DNA of 15,407 nt from Christensenellaceae bacterium. GTDB taxonomy: Bacteria; Bacillota; Clostridia; Christensenellales; SZUA-584. Both the position numbers and the translations under genes were made by a program. Numbering within the stretch: position 1 is the first letter of the stretch; every line of letters begins with the position of its first letter. The notes under the pieces were generated by a model. The model did no database searches. It had not been told where the DNA came from and worked only from the letters and a program-made list of their open reading frames with translations. Shown here in pieces: positions 14,157 through 15,407 of this stretch. The stretch is taken from positions 1 through 15,407 of the forward strand of contig JAAXZP010000205.1 in assembly GCA_012719815.1 (NCBI GenBank), written 5' to 3'.

Positions 14157-15407
14157 TTATTTCCCGCTCTTCTTGCGCGCGTCGCTGTACCTTTTCGCCG
14201 CGGCCACCAGCTCGCGGACCAGCGGGTGAGATCGGAGGGGCCGGGATTTGAACTCCGGATGGAACTGGACGCCCACTAACCATGGATGTTCCGGCAGCTC
14301 TATGATCTCCACCAGGCCGTGGTCCGGGTTGACGCCGGACACGCGCATGCCCGCCTTGGTGATCTCCTCGAAGTAGATGTTGTTAAACTCGTAGCGGTGG
14401 CGGTGCCTCTCGCTGATCTCCTCCTGGCCGTACGCCGCATAGGCAAGCGTATCCTTGGCGAGCGTGCACCTGTACTGGCCCAGCCGCATGGTGCCGCCCA
14501 TGTTGGTGATGTTCTTCTGCTCGGGCATCAGGTCAATAAACGGATACGGCGTGTCCGAGCAGAACTCCGTGGAGTTGGCTTCGCGGTGGCCCAGCACGTT
14601 GCGCGCAAACTCGATGACCGCCAGCTGCATTCCCAGGCAGATGCCGAAGAACGGCACCTTGTTTTCCCTGCAATATTGTATTGCCTTAATTTTTCCTTCT
14701 ATACCGCGCTCGCCGAAACCGCCGGGCACAATCACGCCGTCCGCTTCGCCCAGCACGCGGGAGACGTCCTTCTCCTCTTCCAGCTCCACCGCGTTCACCC
14801 AAAGCACTTCCACGTCCAGGTAGTTGGCGATGCCCGCGTGCGTCAGCGACTCGCAGATGGAAAGGTAGGCGTCGTGCAGCTCGGTGTATTTGCCCACGAT
14901 GGCGATCTTGACTTTTTCTTTTTTGGCCTTCAGTATCTCAACAATGCGCTCCCATTCCGGAAGGCGCGATTCCACGTCGGGCAGGCCGAGCCGCTGGCAA
15001 ACCAGCGTATCGAGGTTCTCCCTGCGCAACAGGAGGGGCACCTCGTAGAGCATGTCCGCGTCCAGGTTCTGCACCACGTTTTTGGGGCTGACGTTGCAGA
15101 ACAGCGCGATCTTGCGCTTGATGTCGTCCGTCAGTTCCACCTCGGTGCGGCAGACGATGATGTCCGGCTCAATACCGATGGTCCGAAGCTCCTTGACGCT
15201 GTGCTGCGTGGGCTTGGTCTTCAGCTCGCCCACCTTGCGCAGGTACGGCATCAGCGTCACGTGGATATACATGCAGTTCTCCTCGCCCACTTCCCACTTG
15301 ATCTGGCGGATGGTCTCGAGGAACGGCTGCGAGTCAATGTCGCCCACCGTGCCGCCGATCTCGGTGATGACGACGTCGGGATTGTCCTTGCTGGCGACGC
15401 TGTAAAT
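14157..15407 (-). CDS. pyrG: CTP synthase, C-terminal 416 residues (5' end beyond the window)
   Basis: CTP synthase makes CTP from UTP, ATP and glutamine. The reading frame is open to the right edge and lacks roughly the first 120 residues of a usual 535-residue enzyme, including the ATP-binding P-loop. Visible parts, counted from the edge: EIGGTVGDIDSQPFLE (16-31) of the synthetase domain, KTKPTQHSV (64-72) of the UTP/CTP site, then the class I glutamine amidotransferase domain. That domain contains VPGGFGERG, the nucleophile Cys257 in FFGICLGMQ, and the catalytic His383 and Glu385 in VQFHPEF. The apparent GTG start at 15347 (in GTVGD) is internal, not a true start. It lies upstream of glnS on the same strand, with 175 bases between them. 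Confidence 0.97.
   Translation of the reverse strand: MYSVASKDNPDVVITEIGGTVGDIDSQPFLETIRQIKWEVGEENCMYIHVTLMPYLRKVGELKTKPTQHSVKELRTIGIEPDIIVCRTEVELTDDIKRKIALFCNVSPKNVVQNLDADMLYEVPLLLRRENLDTLVCQRLGLPDVESRLPEWERIVEILKAKKEKVKIAIVGKYTELHDAYLSICESLTHAGIANYLDVEVLWVNAVELEEEKDVSRVLGEADGVIVPGGFGERGIEGKIKAIQYCRENKVPFFGICLGMQLAVIEFARNVLGHREANSTEFCSDTPYPFIDLMPEQKNITNMGGTMRLGQYRCTLAKDTLAYAAYGQEEISERHRHRYEFNNIYFEEITKAGMRVSGVNPDHGLVEIIELPEHPWLVGVQFHPEFKSRPLRSHPLVRELVAAAKRYSDARKKSGK

Overview
The window reads as chromosomal DNA of an anaerobic, Gram-positive, Clostridia-like bacterium. The evidence is indirect: a hybrid-cluster protein, a clostridial-length formate-tetrahydrofolate ligase, a stand-alone UroD/MtaA-type protein, strong AAGGAGG-like ribosome binding sites, many Rho-independent terminators, and GC-rich third codon positions over most genes. 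No taxonomic marker such as rRNA is present, so placement below class is a guess. I see no tRNA, rRNA, CRISPR array, insertion sequence or phage gene.

Layout. Bases 1-2786 (+) hold the end of an ABC-transporter ATPase and its translationally coupled 886-residue FtsX/MacB-type permease, closed by a 15-bp-stem terminator. Bases 2889-7051 (-) hold three genes, each apparently its own unit: a hybrid-cluster protein (hcp), a uroporphyrinogen-decarboxylase-superfamily protein with a zinc-type HxC...C motif, and a metal-dependent amidohydrolase. Divergent to the amidohydrolase, at 7139-7267 (+), is a tiny gene for a 42-residue protein that is almost 80 percent Gln, Asn and Arg. It has a textbook ribosome binding site and a strong terminator. 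Bases 7268-7726 form the only long gene-free stretch and contain a hairpin, a perfect 14-bp palindrome, a terminator-like hairpin and the likely fhs promoter.

Bases 7727-10715 (+) are a compact unit: fhs, a membrane-anchored phosphodiester glycosidase (NAGPA family), and a 62-residue two-helix membrane protein whose start overlaps the glycosidase stop. Converging on it from the right (-) are gltX (GluRS) and glnS (GlnRS), 24 bp apart and surely co-transcribed, preceded by the 3' three quarters of pyrG (CTP synthase), which runs off the right edge.

Most of the window is ordinary housekeeping or transporter content. The parts least explained by known families are the Q/N/R-rich microprotein gene, the structured gene-free region upstream of fhs, and the coupling of a two-helix membrane protein to the surface glycosidase. 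No clear new multi-gene system is visible. The very long open frames on the opposite strands of gltX-glnS, fhs and hcp look like codon-bias artefacts.
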